A stretch of 64,000 bases of DNA from Clostridiaceae bacterium (GCA_009911305.1 QXXC01000004.1:105250-169249); one strand, 5' to 3'. Counted from the first letter of the stretch, positions 53,401 to 62,664 are shown. Translations and numbers: made by a program. The notes: a model not told the origin generated them from the sequence alone.

Positions 53401-53923
53401 GCTCCAGGAAAAAATTTCCGGCACCGAATATATCCTGATAATTGAGCGCCGCCTTACACGCCTCCTCATACATGCCTCTGGCCAGATACCTCTGCACCTC
53501 GCCGCCCAGGCAGGCGCTGAGGGAAATGATGCCCTCGCTGTAGGTCCTGAGAACCTCGTAATCCACCCTGGGCTTATAATAAAAGCCTTCTACAAACCCC
53601 TTTGACACGATCTTCATCAGGTTTTCGTAGCCTTTATAATTCTCCGCCAGAAGAATCAGGTGATAGTACCGATCCTCCCCGCTTATATTTTCCCGGTCAA
53701 ACCGCGATCCGGGCGATACATAGATCTCACACCCCAGGATCGGCTTTACGCCGTTCTCACGCGCCGCCCGGTAAAAATCAATCACGCCGTACATCACCCC
53801 GTGATCCGTGATGGCCAGGCTGTCCATGCCCAGCTCCTTTGCCCGGGCCGTCAGCTCCTTAATCTTTGCCGACGCGTCCAGAAGGCTGTATTCTGTATGC
53901 ACATGCAGATGCGTGAATGCCAT
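50435..53923 (-). CDS. dnaE: DNA polymerase III subunit alpha (DnaE)
   Basis: This is a replicative polymerase of 1162 aa. The PHP domain opens with FTHLHVHTEYSLLD. The polymerase domain carries GPGRGSAAGSIVSY and the catalytic acidic motif MPDIDIDFCFERR. HhH and OB-fold regions follow (ITARTSDFAVDEET; TIGGMITGKTVKTTRTNQMMAFV). It lacks the exonuclease insertion of PolC, so it is the DnaE type that in Firmicutes extends primers beside PolC. It sits between crh and pfkA, a common clostridial order. No frameshift is seen. Confidence 0.97.
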   Translation of the reverse strand: MAFTHLHVHTEYSLLDASAKIKELTARAKELGMDSLAITDHGVMYGVIDFYRAARENGVKPILGCEIYVSPGSRFDRENISGEDRYYHLILLAENYKGYENLMKIVSKGFVEGFYYKPRVDYEVLRTYSEGIISLSACLGGEVQRYLARGMYEEACKAALNYQDIFGAGNFFLELQDHGIPMQKTVNQGLMRMSQELSIPLVATNDCHYIYKEDVDPHDILLCIQTGKKVTDENRMRYEGGQYYLKSEDEMRALFPYAAEALDNTHRIAERCNVEIEFGVTKLPQFDVPDGYTSWEYLNKLCLEGFEKRYPDDDGSLRERLDYEMGVIHSMGYVDYFLIVWDFIHFARSHDIMVGPGRGSAAGSIVSYSLGITDIDPVRYQLLFERFLNPERVSMPDIDIDFCFERRQEVIDYVVEKYGKDRVVQIVTFGTLAAKGVVRDVGRALDMPYAKCDSIAKMIPGDLGMTLDKALKASPDLRNAYGSDDEVKYLIDMSKRLEGLPRHTSMHAAGVVISRTSVDEYVPLSRAADGSLTTQFTMTTLEELGLLKMDFLGLRTLTVIQNAVRLAEGANHISIDLNAIDYNDRRVLESIGTGKNDGVFQLESSGMKSFMKELKPENLEDIIAGISLYRPGPMDFIPRYLKGKNDRRSITYECPQLEPILAPTYGCIVYQEQVMQIVRDLAGYTLGRSDLVRRAMSKKKSSVMEKERQNFVYGNEAEGVKGCIANGIDEKTANHIFDEMIDFAKYAFNKSHAAAYAVVSYQTAYLKYYYPVEFMAALMTSVKDNVGKVSEYIMSCRKMGMKIVPPDINEGVGGFSVSDGSIRYGLSAIKSIGQSVVDEIVNERSVGGPFYSLEDFIDRMDSKDINKRTLESFIKSGAMDSLPGTRKQKFIVSGQLLDQKNKEKRTSIEGQLSLFDFAAQEDKQSFQIQFPAVGEYTKDELLAFEKEILGVYISGHPLEAYIHLWEKNITARTSDFAVDEETGEAAVKDGTYATIGGMITGKTVKTTRTNQMMAFVTIEDLAGSVEVLVFPRDYEKRRDLLNQDEKLFIRGRVSIGDDPVGKLICEDVIPFDAVPRELWIQYADKEAYLADEKALLDMLRMQEGQDRVIIYLGRERAKKALPANWNVKAGGELLEALGKRLGEENVKVVEKSLGTARQGRRP

Positions 53924-54081
53924 ATTAACCCCCTTTGTAACCGGTTCAGGAAAAATGCCTGCCCTCCGCGCCGCTCCTGCTGCATAAGCGGCGCATGCAC
54001 AAAACAGGCCGCCGCAAAGAACCTGCAGCGGCCCGCGACGGTAAGCGTTCCGATTGTCCGAACCGTTTACCCGCGATATCC

Positions 54082-54336
54082 CTAATTGTTGCTCAGATAC
54101 TTCTCTATTCCTTCAAGCGCCCTTTCTTCATCCCTGCCGTCTGCTGTCACGTTGACGCTCTCACCCTCGGAAAGCTCCAGCGTCATCATTCCCATGATGC
54201 TTTTGGCATTCACCCGCTTGGCCTCGCATTCCAGATAGATGCTGCTCTCATACCGGCTTGCGACCTGGACCAGCATCGCGGCCGGCCTGGCCTGCAGGCC
54301 GGAAGTGAGTTCGATTTTGATTTTCTTACTTGTCAT
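54082..54336 (-). CDS. crh: Crh-like HPr paralogue (Gln15, Ser46)
   Basis: The 84-aa HPr-fold protein reads SGLQARPAAMLVQVA where transport HPr has GLHARPAA. Position 15 is therefore Gln, as in Bacillus Crh, and cannot accept phosphate from enzyme I. Ser46 is kept in KSIMGMM, so HprK could phosphorylate it. It lies downstream of whiA, as crh does in Bacillus, and hprK is four genes upstream in the same direction. A role as CcpA co-regulator rather than sugar transport is inferred. GAGGAGG precedes the ATG. Confidence 0.85.
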   Translation of the reverse strand: MTSKKIKIELTSGLQARPAAMLVQVASRYESSIYLECEAKRVNAKSIMGMMTLELSEGESVNVTADGRDEERALEGIEKYLSNN

Positions 54337-54399
54337 AATATCCTCCTCATACTAACAAAAGAATCCCCCGCAGCCGCTATGATTATCCCTTCTGTGCGG

Positions 54400-55374
54400 T
54401 CAGCGCAGCAAATGTGCAGACGTGTCTGAACCGTTACGAAGGGTTTCCGCAATTGCGCTGATCCTTCTCAGCCGGTGATTGACCCCGGATTTGCCCACAG
54501 GAGGGCTTAAGCTCTCCCCCAGCTCCTTGAGCGTCGCCTCAGGTTTGTCCAGCCTTATCTGAGCGATCCCGGCCAATGCCTCCGGCAGGTAAGAAAGCCC
54601 CACCGTATCCCTGATATATGTAATATCGCTTAGCTGCCTGACGGCCGCGGAAACGGTCTTGTTGATGTTCGCAGTCTCGCAGTTGACCTGCCGGTTTACG
54701 CTGTTCCTCATCTCCTTCAGAATCCGGATATTCTCCAGTTCCATCAGAGCCAGGCGCGCCTCCATCACTGCCAGCATCTCTACAATCTGACTTCCTTCCT
54801 TTATATATACCACAAAATACTTCTTTCTGACAACTATTTTTGCATCAATCGAAAAAGTCGCGATGACCTCCCTGAGCTGACTGGCCCGCTCTTTTGAGGC
54901 GCAGACGATCTCAAAGTGATAGAACTTTTCCGGATCGCTGAGCGATCCTGCGGCCAGGAATGCGCCGCGGATAAACGCCCTGCGGCAGCAGGGATTCTGC
55001 AGCACCGTATTTCTGACGGCCGACAGATTTTCACAGATCTCCCCCTGCCCGTCCAGAAGCCTTGCAGCCTCCAGTATCCGGACAGATGGCTCATGTTCCC
55101 GGATCAGCACCGTATATGTACGGTTCTTTTTCAAAAATGCATTGCGCCGGATCGAAATATCAGCTCCTATATTAAATGCTTTTTTTAATAAAGTAAAGTA
55201 TTTTCTTGCGACAGATACATTTTCTGTGTGTATACGGATACTGAAACAGTTCTCCTCATCCATATGAACATGGCCGCAAAAACCAAGGATGGCGGCGATT
55301 TCGGCGATCTGGCAATGCCTGGCCGGACTCATCTGACGCGACAGCTCATCCTTAATTTGAGAAGAAAATGACAT
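54400..55374 (-). CDS. whiA: DNA-binding protein WhiA
   Basis: This 324-aa protein combines a LAGLIDADG-like N-terminal domain (GAFLAAGSLSDPEKFYHFEI) with a C-terminal helix-turn-helix (LKELGESLSPPVGKSGVNHRLRRI). WhiA controls sporulation-linked genes in actinomycetes and affects cell division in Bacillus. The conserved YvcJ-WhiA-Crh order is seen here. The ribosome-binding site is weak (GGTGGTGGT). No regulator binding site is evident. Confidence 0.95.
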   Translation of the reverse strand: MSFSSQIKDELSRQMSPARHCQIAEIAAILGFCGHVHMDEENCFSIRIHTENVSVARKYFTLLKKAFNIGADISIRRNAFLKKNRTYTVLIREHEPSVRILEAARLLDGQGEICENLSAVRNTVLQNPCCRRAFIRGAFLAAGSLSDPEKFYHFEIVCASKERASQLREVIATFSIDAKIVVRKKYFVVYIKEGSQIVEMLAVMEARLALMELENIRILKEMRNSVNRQVNCETANINKTVSAAVRQLSDITYIRDTVGLSYLPEALAGIAQIRLDKPEATLKELGESLSPPVGKSGVNHRLRRISAIAETLRNGSDTSAHLLR

Positions 55375-55465
55375 ACTACCACCACCTTTTCATCTTACAG
55401 CCCGCGCCCCTTTCGCGCCGCGCCATAACCTGCTCTGGCATACTGCCTGCGCGCAGAAGCCCCCC

Positions 55466-56341
55466 TTATTCCTGCCTCGCCCGGCTGTCATTGTCAATAT
55501 CCCTGTGCTCGATTTTCAGCCCGATGTCCCGCCGGGCCGCATAGCAGCCGTACAGGAGATTGGCGATCGTCACAGAGCGGTGCTTGCCGCCCGTGCAGCC
55601 GATGGCGATGACAAGCTGGTTTTTGCCCTCCTGCACATAATACGGCAAAAGGAAATCAATCATCTCATGAAGCTTTTCCAGAAAAATCTGCGCGGTTCCC
55701 CCCTGTTTCACAAACTCCTGCACGCAGGCCTCGTTTCCGGTGTGGCCGCGCAGCTCCTCATTGTAGTAGGGGTTGGGGAGGAAGCGCACGTCAAATACAA
55801 GATCCGCATCGGACGGAATCCCGTATTTAAATCCAAAGCTTAAGATCGTGACAAAGAGGTTCGCATAGCCCTCCCGGTTTAAAAAGATCCGATCCAGCTC
55901 CCCCTTCAGCTCCCTGGTCAAAAGCTTGCTGGTGTCTAAAATATAGTCGGCCCGTTTCTTTAAAAAGGCCAGCTTTGTCCTCTCCCTGGCGATCCCGCGG
56001 TCCAGACGGTCGCGTCCGGCCAGCGGATGGCTGCGCCTGCTCTCTTTGTAGCGCTTAATCAGGATCGCGTCGCTCGCGTCCAGAAACAGGATCTCAAACG
56101 GGAAGGATCCCGCCTCCCATTCCCGGAACGTATCCTCTAGCTGGGAGAGCTCTTCCCCGCTGCGCGCATCAATGCCCAGGGCCGCGTTGTGGATCTCCCC
56201 GCTCCCCTGCGTCAGCTCGCCGAACTTACCCACCAGCGGGATCGGCAGGTTATCCACACAGTAAAAGCCGGCGTCCTCAAGCATCTTTAAGGCTGTTGTC
56301 TTTCCCGCCCCGGACATTCCGGTCACAATTACAAGCCGCAT
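55466..56341 (-). CDS. rapZ: RapZ/YvcJ nucleotide-binding protein
   Basis: The 291-aa protein has an N-terminal Walker A (VTGMSGAGKTTALKMLED) and the RapZ C-terminal domain (IAIGCTGGKHRSV, the nucleotide/RNA-sensing site). In Escherichia coli RapZ guides RNase E to a small RNA; in Bacillus YvcJ binds and hydrolyses GTP, with its cellular role unclear. The frame is open eight codons upstream, but the ATG used here has GAGGAGGAG at correct spacing. It overlaps the end of murB by 65 nt. Confidence 0.95.
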   Translation of the reverse strand: MRLVIVTGMSGAGKTTALKMLEDAGFYCVDNLPIPLVGKFGELTQGSGEIHNAALGIDARSGEELSQLEDTFREWEAGSFPFEILFLDASDAILIKRYKESRRSHPLAGRDRLDRGIARERTKLAFLKKRADYILDTSKLLTRELKGELDRIFLNREGYANLFVTILSFGFKYGIPSDADLVFDVRFLPNPYYNEELRGHTGNEACVQEFVKQGGTAQIFLEKLHEMIDFLLPYYVQEGKNQLVIAIGCTGGKHRSVTIANLLYGCYAARRDIGLKIEHRDIDNDSRARQE

Positions 56342-57278
56342 CGCACGTCTCCTCCTCAAAGCCAATCATGCGGATCTCCGTCTCCAGATGAACGCCCGCG
56401 CATTCCGCCACCTTTTTCTGCACATGCCGGCAGAGCCGGCGGATCTCCTCCGCCGTCGCGCCGCCCCGGTTGATGACAAAGCCGCAGTGCTTTTCCGACA
56501 CCTGCGCGTTTCCGTCCCGGTACCCGCGAAGGCCCGCCTCCTCGATGAGCTTCCCGGCAAAATAGCCGGCCGGCCGCTTAAAAGTGCTCCCTGCGCTCGG
56601 GTATTCCAGAGGCTGCTTCTCGCGCCGCCGCCGCGCCAGCTCCTCCATGCGGTCCTGGATTTCATCCCTGTCCCCTGGATTTAAGTCAAGCACAGCGCCA
56701 AGAACGATATCTCCCCGCTCCTGGATGCTGCTGAAGCGGTAGCCCATCTGAAGCTCCTCTGCCCGGAAATCCCGTATCTGCCCGTCCTTATCCAGCGCCC
56801 GCACCGAGCGGATGACATCCTTCATCTCGCCACCGTAGGCCCCTGCGTTCATCACCACCGCGCCGCCCAGGGTCCCCGGGATGCCGGCCGCGAATTCAAG
56901 GCCCGTCAGGCCCTCCTTCGCCGCCCAGGCGGCCATGCGCGACAGGAGAAGCCCCGCCCCTGCCCGGACGCGCGCCTTACAGCCGGCCCCGTCCTCAAGC
57001 CGCTCAAGGCGCGAAAAGCCCTCTCCAATCCGGATCATCACCCCATGGTATCCCTCATCGCTGATCAGAAGATTGCTCCCGTTTCCCAGGATATAGAACG
57101 GGACCTCCTCCTCCCGGCACAGGCGGATCACACGCGCAAGCGCGTCCTCCCCGCCGGGCTCTGCAAAATATGCCGCCGGACCTCCCACACGGAAGGTCGT
57201 GTGCATGGCCATGGGCTCATCCCGCCTGATCCGGCCATCCCCGGCAGCCAGGCGCAGCTTTTCATAAAAATCACTCAT
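56277..57278 (-). CDS. murB: UDP-N-acetylenolpyruvoylglucosamine reductase
   Basis: This FAD enzyme makes UDP-N-acetylmuramate for peptidoglycan. It has MHTTFRVGGPA, NGSNLLISDEGY, the FAD loop GIPGTLGGAVVMNAGAYGGE and the catalytic Ser in EYPSAGSTFKRP, with the C-terminal GFVINRGGAT and a final Glu region (VHLETEIRMIG). The 333-aa length includes about 20 C-terminal residues rich in Cys and Asp that overlap the rapZ gene, beyond the normal end of the domain. The 40-codon upstream extension overlapping hprK is rejected. Confidence 0.96.
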   Translation of the reverse strand: MSDFYEKLRLAAGDGRIRRDEPMAMHTTFRVGGPAAYFAEPGGEDALARVIRLCREEEVPFYILGNGSNLLISDEGYHGVMIRIGEGFSRLERLEDGAGCKARVRAGAGLLLSRMAAWAAKEGLTGLEFAAGIPGTLGGAVVMNAGAYGGEMKDVIRSVRALDKDGQIRDFRAEELQMGYRFSSIQERGDIVLGAVLDLNPGDRDEIQDRMEELARRRREKQPLEYPSAGSTFKRPAGYFAGKLIEEAGLRGYRDGNAQVSEKHCGFVINRGGATAEEIRRLCRHVQKKVAECAGVHLETEIRMIGFEEETCDAACNCDRNVRGGKDNSLKDA

Positions 57279-57294
57279 AATCCCCTGCCCCGCC

Positions 57295-58221
57295 TTATTT
57301 CGGCTTCGCCAGATTGGCCTGCACGCGGTTGTAGAGCTCCTTGGCCGCGTTGTAGCCCATCTGCTTCTGCCTGTAGTTGATCGCCGCTGACTCCACAATA
57401 ATCGCCAGATTCCGGCCCGGACGGATGGGGATCGAATGGCAGACCACCTTATTTCCCAGAAATTCCGTGTACTGATCCTCCATGCCGAGCCTGTCGTACT
57501 CCTTTTCCCGGTCCCATTCCTCCAGCTTGATCACAATATCAATCCCCTGTGTATCCTTCACGCTCTCCACGCCGAACAGGGTCTTCACATCAATAATTCC
57601 TATGCCCCGAAGCTCAATAAAATGCCTTGTGATATCCGGGGCGGATCCGATCAGCGTCTCGTCGCTGACACGGCGGATCTCCACCACGTCATCACTCACC
57701 AGCCGGTGCCCGCGCTTAATCAGCTCCAGCGCCGCCTCGCTCTTTCCGATCCCGCTCTCCCCCATAATCAGGACTCCCTCGCCGAACACATCCACCAGAA
57801 CGCCGTGGATGCTGATCATGGGAGCCAGCTTCACATTCAGCCAGCGGATCACCTCCGCCATCAGATCCGACGTCTTTTTCTCTGACACCATGCACGGAAC
57901 GCCGTAATGGCTGCACAGCTCCAGGACGCTCTCATCCGGCGTCATGCCGCGGCTGTAGAGGAGGCAGGGAATCTTGCTCGCAATCAGCTTCTCATACACC
58001 TCGCGGCGCCGCTCCGGCGTCATCGTCTCCAGAAATGCATGCTCCACATACCCGATAATCTGCACGCGATCCTGGTCAAAATGGTCAAAAAATCCGGTGA
58101 GCTGCAGCGCAGGGCGGTTTACATCCGGGTGAACCAGCATAATGCTCTCCGTATCCAGCTCCGGCGTCATATTTTTAAGGCCCAGCTTGTCAATCAGCTC
58201 CGTAATCGTCACTCCATACAT
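57295..58221 (-). CDS. hprK: HPr kinase/phosphorylase
   Basis: This bifunctional sensor kinase phosphorylates Ser46 of HPr or Crh when glycolytic intermediates are high. It has the N-terminal domain (IQIIGYVEHAF), Walker A GESGIGKSEAALELI, catalytic VSDDVVEIR and the family signature LRGIGIIDVKTLFGVE. At 308 aa it has normal length. The start follows AAAGGAAG; six further codons upstream are open. The Crh-like protein encoded nearby is a likely substrate. Confidence 0.96.
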   Translation of the reverse strand: MYGVTITELIDKLGLKNMTPELDTESIMLVHPDVNRPALQLTGFFDHFDQDRVQIIGYVEHAFLETMTPERRREVYEKLIASKIPCLLYSRGMTPDESVLELCSHYGVPCMVSEKKTSDLMAEVIRWLNVKLAPMISIHGVLVDVFGEGVLIMGESGIGKSEAALELIKRGHRLVSDDVVEIRRVSDETLIGSAPDITRHFIELRGIGIIDVKTLFGVESVKDTQGIDIVIKLEEWDREKEYDRLGMEDQYTEFLGNKVVCHSIPIRPGRNLAIIVESAAINYRQKQMGYNAAKELYNRVQANLAKPK

Positions 58222-58278
58222 GGTCGTTCTTCCTTTCATCTCATAACCGCTGCGTTTCCTTCACATACCCCTATCCTA

Positions 58279-60159
58279 TCACAACTTCCCCTTATTGTCA
58301 TCCCGGAAAAACGCGTAAACCGCCTCCGCCGAGGCGCGGTTCATGGAAGGCGCCTTCTCAAGCTCCTCCACGCCCGCGTCCCGGATCGCCTCAATGCTCT
58401 TAAATGTGCGCATCAGCGCCTTGCGCCGGGCCGGGCCGATGCCCTTTATATCGTCCAGCACCGAATGTACCTGATCCTTTCCCCGCAGGCTCCGGTGGTA
58501 CTCGATCGCAAAGCGGTGCGCCTCGTCCTGGATGCGGGTGATCAGCTTAAAGCCCTCCGAATGCCGGTCAATGGGAATCTCCACATTGTTAAAATACAGG
58601 CCGCGCGTGCGGTGATTGTCATCCTTCACCATCCCGCAGACCGGAATCGAAACCTCCAGCTCCTTAAGAACCTCCAGGGCAATATTTACCTGCCCGCGGC
58701 CGCCGTCCATCATCAGCAGATCCGGAAAACGCGTAAAGCTTCCAAAGGACATATCTTGCCCTTCCTCAAGGAGCGCCTTTTTCTCCTTTAATCCATGCGA
58801 AAAACGGCGCCAAAGAACCTCGCGCATCGAGGCATAATCATTCGGCCCCTGCACGGTGCGGATGCGGAATTTGCGGTAATCATTGCGCCTGGGCCGCCCG
58901 TCCTCATACACAATCATAGAGCCCACGGACTCAAAGCCGCTGATATTGGAAATATCGTACGCCTCGATGCGGCGGACGCCCGACAGCCCGATCCACTCCC
59001 CGATCTGGTTCATGGCCCCGATCGTGCGCAGCTCCTCGCGCTTTATCTTCTCTTTGTCCTGCGAAAGCACCATCCTCGCATTCTTTTCCGCCAGCTCCAC
59101 CAGCCGCTCCTTCTCCCCCTTTTTGGGGACGATGAGCCTCACCCGCTGCCCCCTTCGGCCCGTCAGGAAACGCTCAATCACCGGCCCGTCCTCCAGCTCC
59201 TCCTGGATCCAGATCTCATGCGGCACAAAGGGCGTCCCGGCGTAAAACTGCTTCACAAAGCTGTTCAAAATCTGACTGTCCTCCTCCGCCTGGGAAATGT
59301 TCAGATGGAAATGCTCCCGCCCGATAAGCCGCCCGTCCCGCACAAAAAATACCTGCACAACCGCGTCGCGCTCGTCCTTTGCCATGGCGATAATATCGCG
59401 GTCATCCATGCTCTGGCTCGTGATCTTCTGCTTCTGCGACACCTTTCTCACGCTTGAGAGAAGCTCCCGGTATTCGATCGCCTTCTCAAACTCCATGGCG
59501 TCTGAGGCTTCTGTCATCTTCTCCTCCAGAATCTTCATCACCGGCTCATATTTCCCTCCCAGAAAATCAAGCGCCTGGCGCACAGACTGCTGATACTCCT
59601 CCTTTGAGACATATCCCTGGCAGGGCGCGCCGCACTGGTGGATATGGTAATACAGGCAGGGCCGGCCTTTGCCGATATCCTCCGGAAGCCTCCTGCTGCA
59701 CGTGCGCAGCCGGTAGATCTTGCGGATCATATCAATCGTATCCTTCACCGCCCCCGCGCTCGTAAAGGGCCCGAAATATTTATTCTTATCCTTCTTCATC
59801 TGCCGCGAAATCAGGACGCGCGGATACTCCTCCGAAACGGTTGCCTTGATATAAGGATACGTCTTGTCATCCTTGAGCATCGTATTGTAGCGCGGGCGGT
59901 GCTCCTTGATCAGGTTGCACTCCAGCACCAGGGCCTCCATCTCGGAGTCGGTCACAATGTACTCAAACCGGGCGATACGGGACACCATCTGCTCGATCTT
60001 GGCCGACTTGTTGCGGCTGCTCTGAAAATACTGGCGCACCCTGTTTTTAAGGCTTATCGCCTTTCCCACATAGATGATCTCATCACGGCTGTCATGCATA
60101 ATATAAACTCCCGGCTGAGCCGGAAGCTTCTTCAATTCCTCTTCTATTTCAAACATCAT
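58279..60159 (-). CDS. uvrC: Excinuclease ABC subunit C
   Basis: This nuclease makes both incisions in nucleotide excision repair. It has the N-terminal GIY-YIG domain ([19 protein letters not shown]), the UVR motif ([15 protein letters not shown]), the RNase H-like 5' nuclease domain ([31 protein letters not shown]) and C-terminal helix-hairpin-helix motifs ([13 protein letters not shown]). The frame continues 38 codons upstream through the DUF1653 gene; the paired ATGs next to that gene's stop are the natural start. Confidence 0.96.
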   Translation of the reverse strand: MMFEIEEELKKLPAQPGVYIMHDSRDEIIYVGKAISLKNRVRQYFQSSRNKSAKIEQMVSRIARFEYIVTDSEMEALVLECNLIKEHRPRYNTMLKDDKTYPYIKATVSEEYPRVLISRQMKKDKNKYFGPFTSAGAVKDTIDMIRKIYRLRTCSRRLPEDIGKGRPCLYYHIHQCGAPCQGYVSKEEYQQSVRQALDFLGGKYEPVMKILEEKMTEASDAMEFEKAIEYRELLSSVRKVSQKQKITSQSMDDRDIIAMAKDERDAVVQVFFVRDGRLIGREHFHLNISQAEEDSQILNSFVKQFYAGTPFVPHEIWIQEELEDGPVIERFLTGRRGQRVRLIVPKKGEKERLVELAEKNARMVLSQDKEKIKREELRTIGAMNQIGEWIGLSGVRRIEAYDISNISGFESVGSMIVYEDGRPRRNDYRKFRIRTVQGPNDYASMREVLWRRFSHGLKEKKALLEEGQDMSFGSFTRFPDLLMMDGGRGQVNIALEVLKELEVSIPVCGMVKDDNHRTRGLYFNNVEIPIDRHSEGFKLITRIQDEAHRFAIEYHRSLRGKDQVHSVLDDIKGIGPARRKALMRTFKSIEAIRDAGVEELEKAPSMNRASAEAVYAFFRDDNKGKL

Positions 60160-60161
60160 CC

Positions 60162-60722
60162 TCAACCCCGGCGCAGCCTTGACGTATGGTATCTCTGCTG
60201 CATCTGCAGATGCCCAATCAGATCGTCGATCTGCTGCTCCACACTTCCTCCTGTCTGCCGCGCGTCCAGGCATGTGCAGAGGCTGTCCACCTCGGCCTGC
60301 CCTACCCTGCCCTTCATAAGCTTCAGCAAATTGATACGCTCCCCCGGCGATTCTGCGTCCAGAAACCGGAACAAAAGGGGATCAAGGGCGCTTTCATCCG
60401 CCGCGGCCCTGTTCCCGGCGTTTTGTTCTGCCGCAGAAGCGGCATGCCCCATGGAGCCTGCGCCCTCCTCTTCCACTCCGGCGCCCGCGGCATCCTCCAC
60501 TCTTTCAAAGCGGCGCTCCTGCGCGGCTTCCGGATATTTCTCCCGATCCACCGGCTCCAAAAACATGGAGAGCGGACGCGCCCAGACCCCGAACTCCCCG
60601 TACAGCGCCTGATAGACCACCAGCTTCTCCCCCGTCTCAGAATGCGTGGCCACAGCCACGATCTGGTACAGCTTATTCTTAAAATGCCGGTACTTCTCCC
60701 CCGGCCTGGGCATCTGATTCAT
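60162..60722 (-). CDS. DUF1653 domain protein
   Basis: The 186-aa protein has a DUF1653 domain in the first 55 residues ([41 protein letters not shown]). An Ala/Glu-rich linker and a helical C-terminal segment containing [21 protein letters not shown] follow. The short domain is widespread and of unknown function. The start overlaps the upstream DUF4015 gene by 44 nt and the stop touches the uvrC start, so translation of all three may be linked. Confidence 0.82.
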   Translation of the reverse strand: MNQMPRPGEKYRHFKNKLYQIVAVATHSETGEKLVVYQALYGEFGVWARPLSMFLEPVDREKYPEAAQERRFERVEDAAGAGVEEEGAGSMGHAASAAEQNAGNRAAADESALDPLLFRFLDAESPGERINLLKLMKGRVGQAEVDSLCTCLDARQTGGSVEQQIDDLIGHLQMQQRYHTSRLRRG

Positions 60723-62151
60723 TCAAAAGACCTCCGTAATGATACTGGTTCGACGCATTCCACAGAATCCACTCCTCATAGCCGGCATCGTAGACCGCCT
60801 GAATCTGCTCGCGCAGCTCCTTATCGCCATAACGCCTGTGATGCGTTAAATAGCCCGCTGTAAAATCCTGAAGCCAAGGCCGGACCACAGCCTGCCTTTT
60901 CTGCTCCTTTTCCTGCCGCCCTTCCAGCGGCTCCCGGGGAGCGCTTCTGGCATCCTCCCGGCCTTCCGGCTCCTGTCCTTCCTCCCGGTACGCTGAAAGC
61001 TCCTCCGACGACTGGTTAAGCGCGCCCAAAATCGTTTCATATGGATGAAGATCCGGGTGATCCAGCCCAAAGTTCCCATCCCCGTAATGGGAGGGATAGA
61101 TCATCGGACAAATATAATCCACACATCCCGCCATCCCGCCGTAGCTCTGCCCCACAGCCGCCGCATCCTCCCCGCTGCCGATGATGGCCCCAAACACATC
61201 GGCAGACACAAACACGCCCAGCGGGGCCAGCCTCTCATATGCGTACGCGGCGAATTCCGTGATCACATCCGTCCTCGACCGTCCCAGCGTATCTGCCTCA
61301 TCAAAGACAACCTCCTGCATCGTGGAATCCGTGGAAAAGCGGATATAATCAAACTGCACCTCATCAAACCCGGCCGCAGCAGCCTGCCTCCCCGCCTCCA
61401 CCAGATAATCCCATACCTCCTTCTTATACGGATTCACCCACGAAAGCCCCTGCCTGTCGCGGTACACGCTCCCGTCCGCCCGTTTCAGGCTCCAGTCCGG
61501 CCGCTTTTCCGACAGCCACGGATCCTTAAAAGCCACGATCCGCGCAATGGTATAAATCCCGTGCGATTTCAGGGTATCCATAAGAGCCGGCAGATCCGGA
61601 ATATAATTCCTGCACGCGTCCATCCCGTTAAAAACCGGAGAATCCACGTAAGCCGCGATATGCCCCTCATCTGTTTTAAAATCAATCACCACCGCATTCA
61701 GTTCCGTCTCGTCGATCCTGGAAATGATATGCTCCATCATCTCCCGGTTCCCGGCCACATAGGCTGTCACATAGAGCCCCTTCACCTTCACCGGCGTCCG
61801 TTGATCCTGCGCCGCCCTGACAGCCTCGCCGAGCTCTTTTGCCTTCCTCTGCGCCTCAGACAGCGCCACCGAAACACACTTCACAGACGGCCCGGGCAGG
61901 CTTAAGGACACGGCATTTTCTCCCGCTGCGCCTGTTTTTTGCGGCGCATCCGGTCTCTTTAGAGTTCCCACACCGTGTGATGTTTCCGTTTCCGCTCCTG
62001 CCTCCCGCGGCGCCCCTGTTTCCGCTTCCGCCTGATATCCGTATACTGCTCCTGTCTCTTCGATCGGTAATTCCTGCCCTTCAACCGGCGTGTACCGCGT
62101 ACACCCGGCCGCCAGACTGACACTCATAAGGAAAGGAAGCCATCGTTTCAT
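60679..62151 (-). CDS. Lipoprotein with DUF4015 glycoside-hydrolase-like barrel
   Basis: The 490-aa protein starts with a lipoprotein signal (LPFLMSVSLAAGC) and a linker of about 100 residues rich in Glu, Ala and Thr. A TIM-barrel of the DUF4015 type follows: VKGLYVTAYVAGN, LNAVVIDFKTDEGHIAAY, YTIARIVAFKDPWLS, DEVQFDYIRFSTD and DYICPMIYPSHY. These families are predicted to act on polysaccharides outside the cell, but the substrate is unknown. An Arg/Glu-rich insertion lies near residue 400. It overlaps the next gene by 44 nt. Confidence 0.82.
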   Translation of the reverse strand: MKRWLPFLMSVSLAAGCTRYTPVEGQELPIEETGAVYGYQAEAETGAPREAGAETETSHGVGTLKRPDAPQKTGAAGENAVSLSLPGPSVKCVSVALSEAQRKAKELGEAVRAAQDQRTPVKVKGLYVTAYVAGNREMMEHIISRIDETELNAVVIDFKTDEGHIAAYVDSPVFNGMDACRNYIPDLPALMDTLKSHGIYTIARIVAFKDPWLSEKRPDWSLKRADGSVYRDRQGLSWVNPYKKEVWDYLVEAGRQAAAAGFDEVQFDYIRFSTDSTMQEVVFDEADTLGRSRTDVITEFAAYAYERLAPLGVFVSADVFGAIIGSGEDAAAVGQSYGGMAGCVDYICPMIYPSHYGDGNFGLDHPDLHPYETILGALNQSSEELSAYREEGQEPEGREDARSAPREPLEGRQEKEQKRQAVVRPWLQDFTAGYLTHHRRYGDKELREQIQAVYDAGYEEWILWNASNQYHYGGLLNESDAQAGGEVPAF

Positions 62152-62154
62152 GTT

Positions 62155-62664
62155 TTAATTTCCCCTGTTTCCCTTTTCAAATGCAAGAAGCCGTTCCTTT
62201 AAGTCCAGGCCGCCTCCATATCCCACCAGCTTCCCGCGCGCGCCGATCACCCGGTGGCACGGGACGATGATCGAGATCGGGTTGTGATGGTTGGCCATGC
62301 CCACGGCGCGGCTTGCCTTCGGATTCCCAATCCGCGCGGCGAGCTCGCCGTACGTGATCGTCTCCCCATACGGGATCTTTAAAAGCTCGTCCCACACTCT
62401 CTTCTGGAACGGCGTGCCGCGCGCGGACAGCGGCAGTTCAAACGCCTCCCGCTCTCCGGCGAAATACTCCTCAAGCTGCCGCCTCGCCCGGGCAAGAACA
62501 GGCGTTTCTTCTTCCGTCTCTTCCTCCCGGCGTCCGGCTGTAAAACCCTTCATCTTCCGGCCCACAAACGAAACCTCCGTAAGCGAGCTCTCATCCCCTG
62601 CCAGAAGAAGATCGCAAAAGTCTGTTTTCATATAGGTAAAATATCTCATCCGCTGTCCATCCAT
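62155..62664 (-). CDS. ogt: Methylated-DNA--protein-cysteine methyltransferase
   Basis: This suicide repair protein removes alkyl groups from O6-alkylguanine. The active-site motif IVPCHRVIGARGKLVGYGGGL is complete, and the helix-turn-helix RNA-like element GETITYGELAARIGNPKASRAVGMA precedes it. The 169-aa length suits the Ogt class. AAAGG lies close to the ATG, and a second in-frame ATG five codons on is also possible. It is tightly packed before the DUF4015 gene. Confidence 0.94.
   Translation of the reverse strand: MDGQRMRYFTYMKTDFCDLLLAGDESSLTEVSFVGRKMKGFTAGRREEETEEETPVLARARRQLEEYFAGEREAFELPLSARGTPFQKRVWDELLKIPYGETITYGELAARIGNPKASRAVGMANHHNPISIIVPCHRVIGARGKLVGYGGGLDLKERLLAFEKGNRGN

Noticed and set aside
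50435..53923. Long antisense frames across dnaE and other GC-rich genes
   Set aside because: They are shadows of coding sequence with strong codon bias; the real genes have intact motifs throughout.
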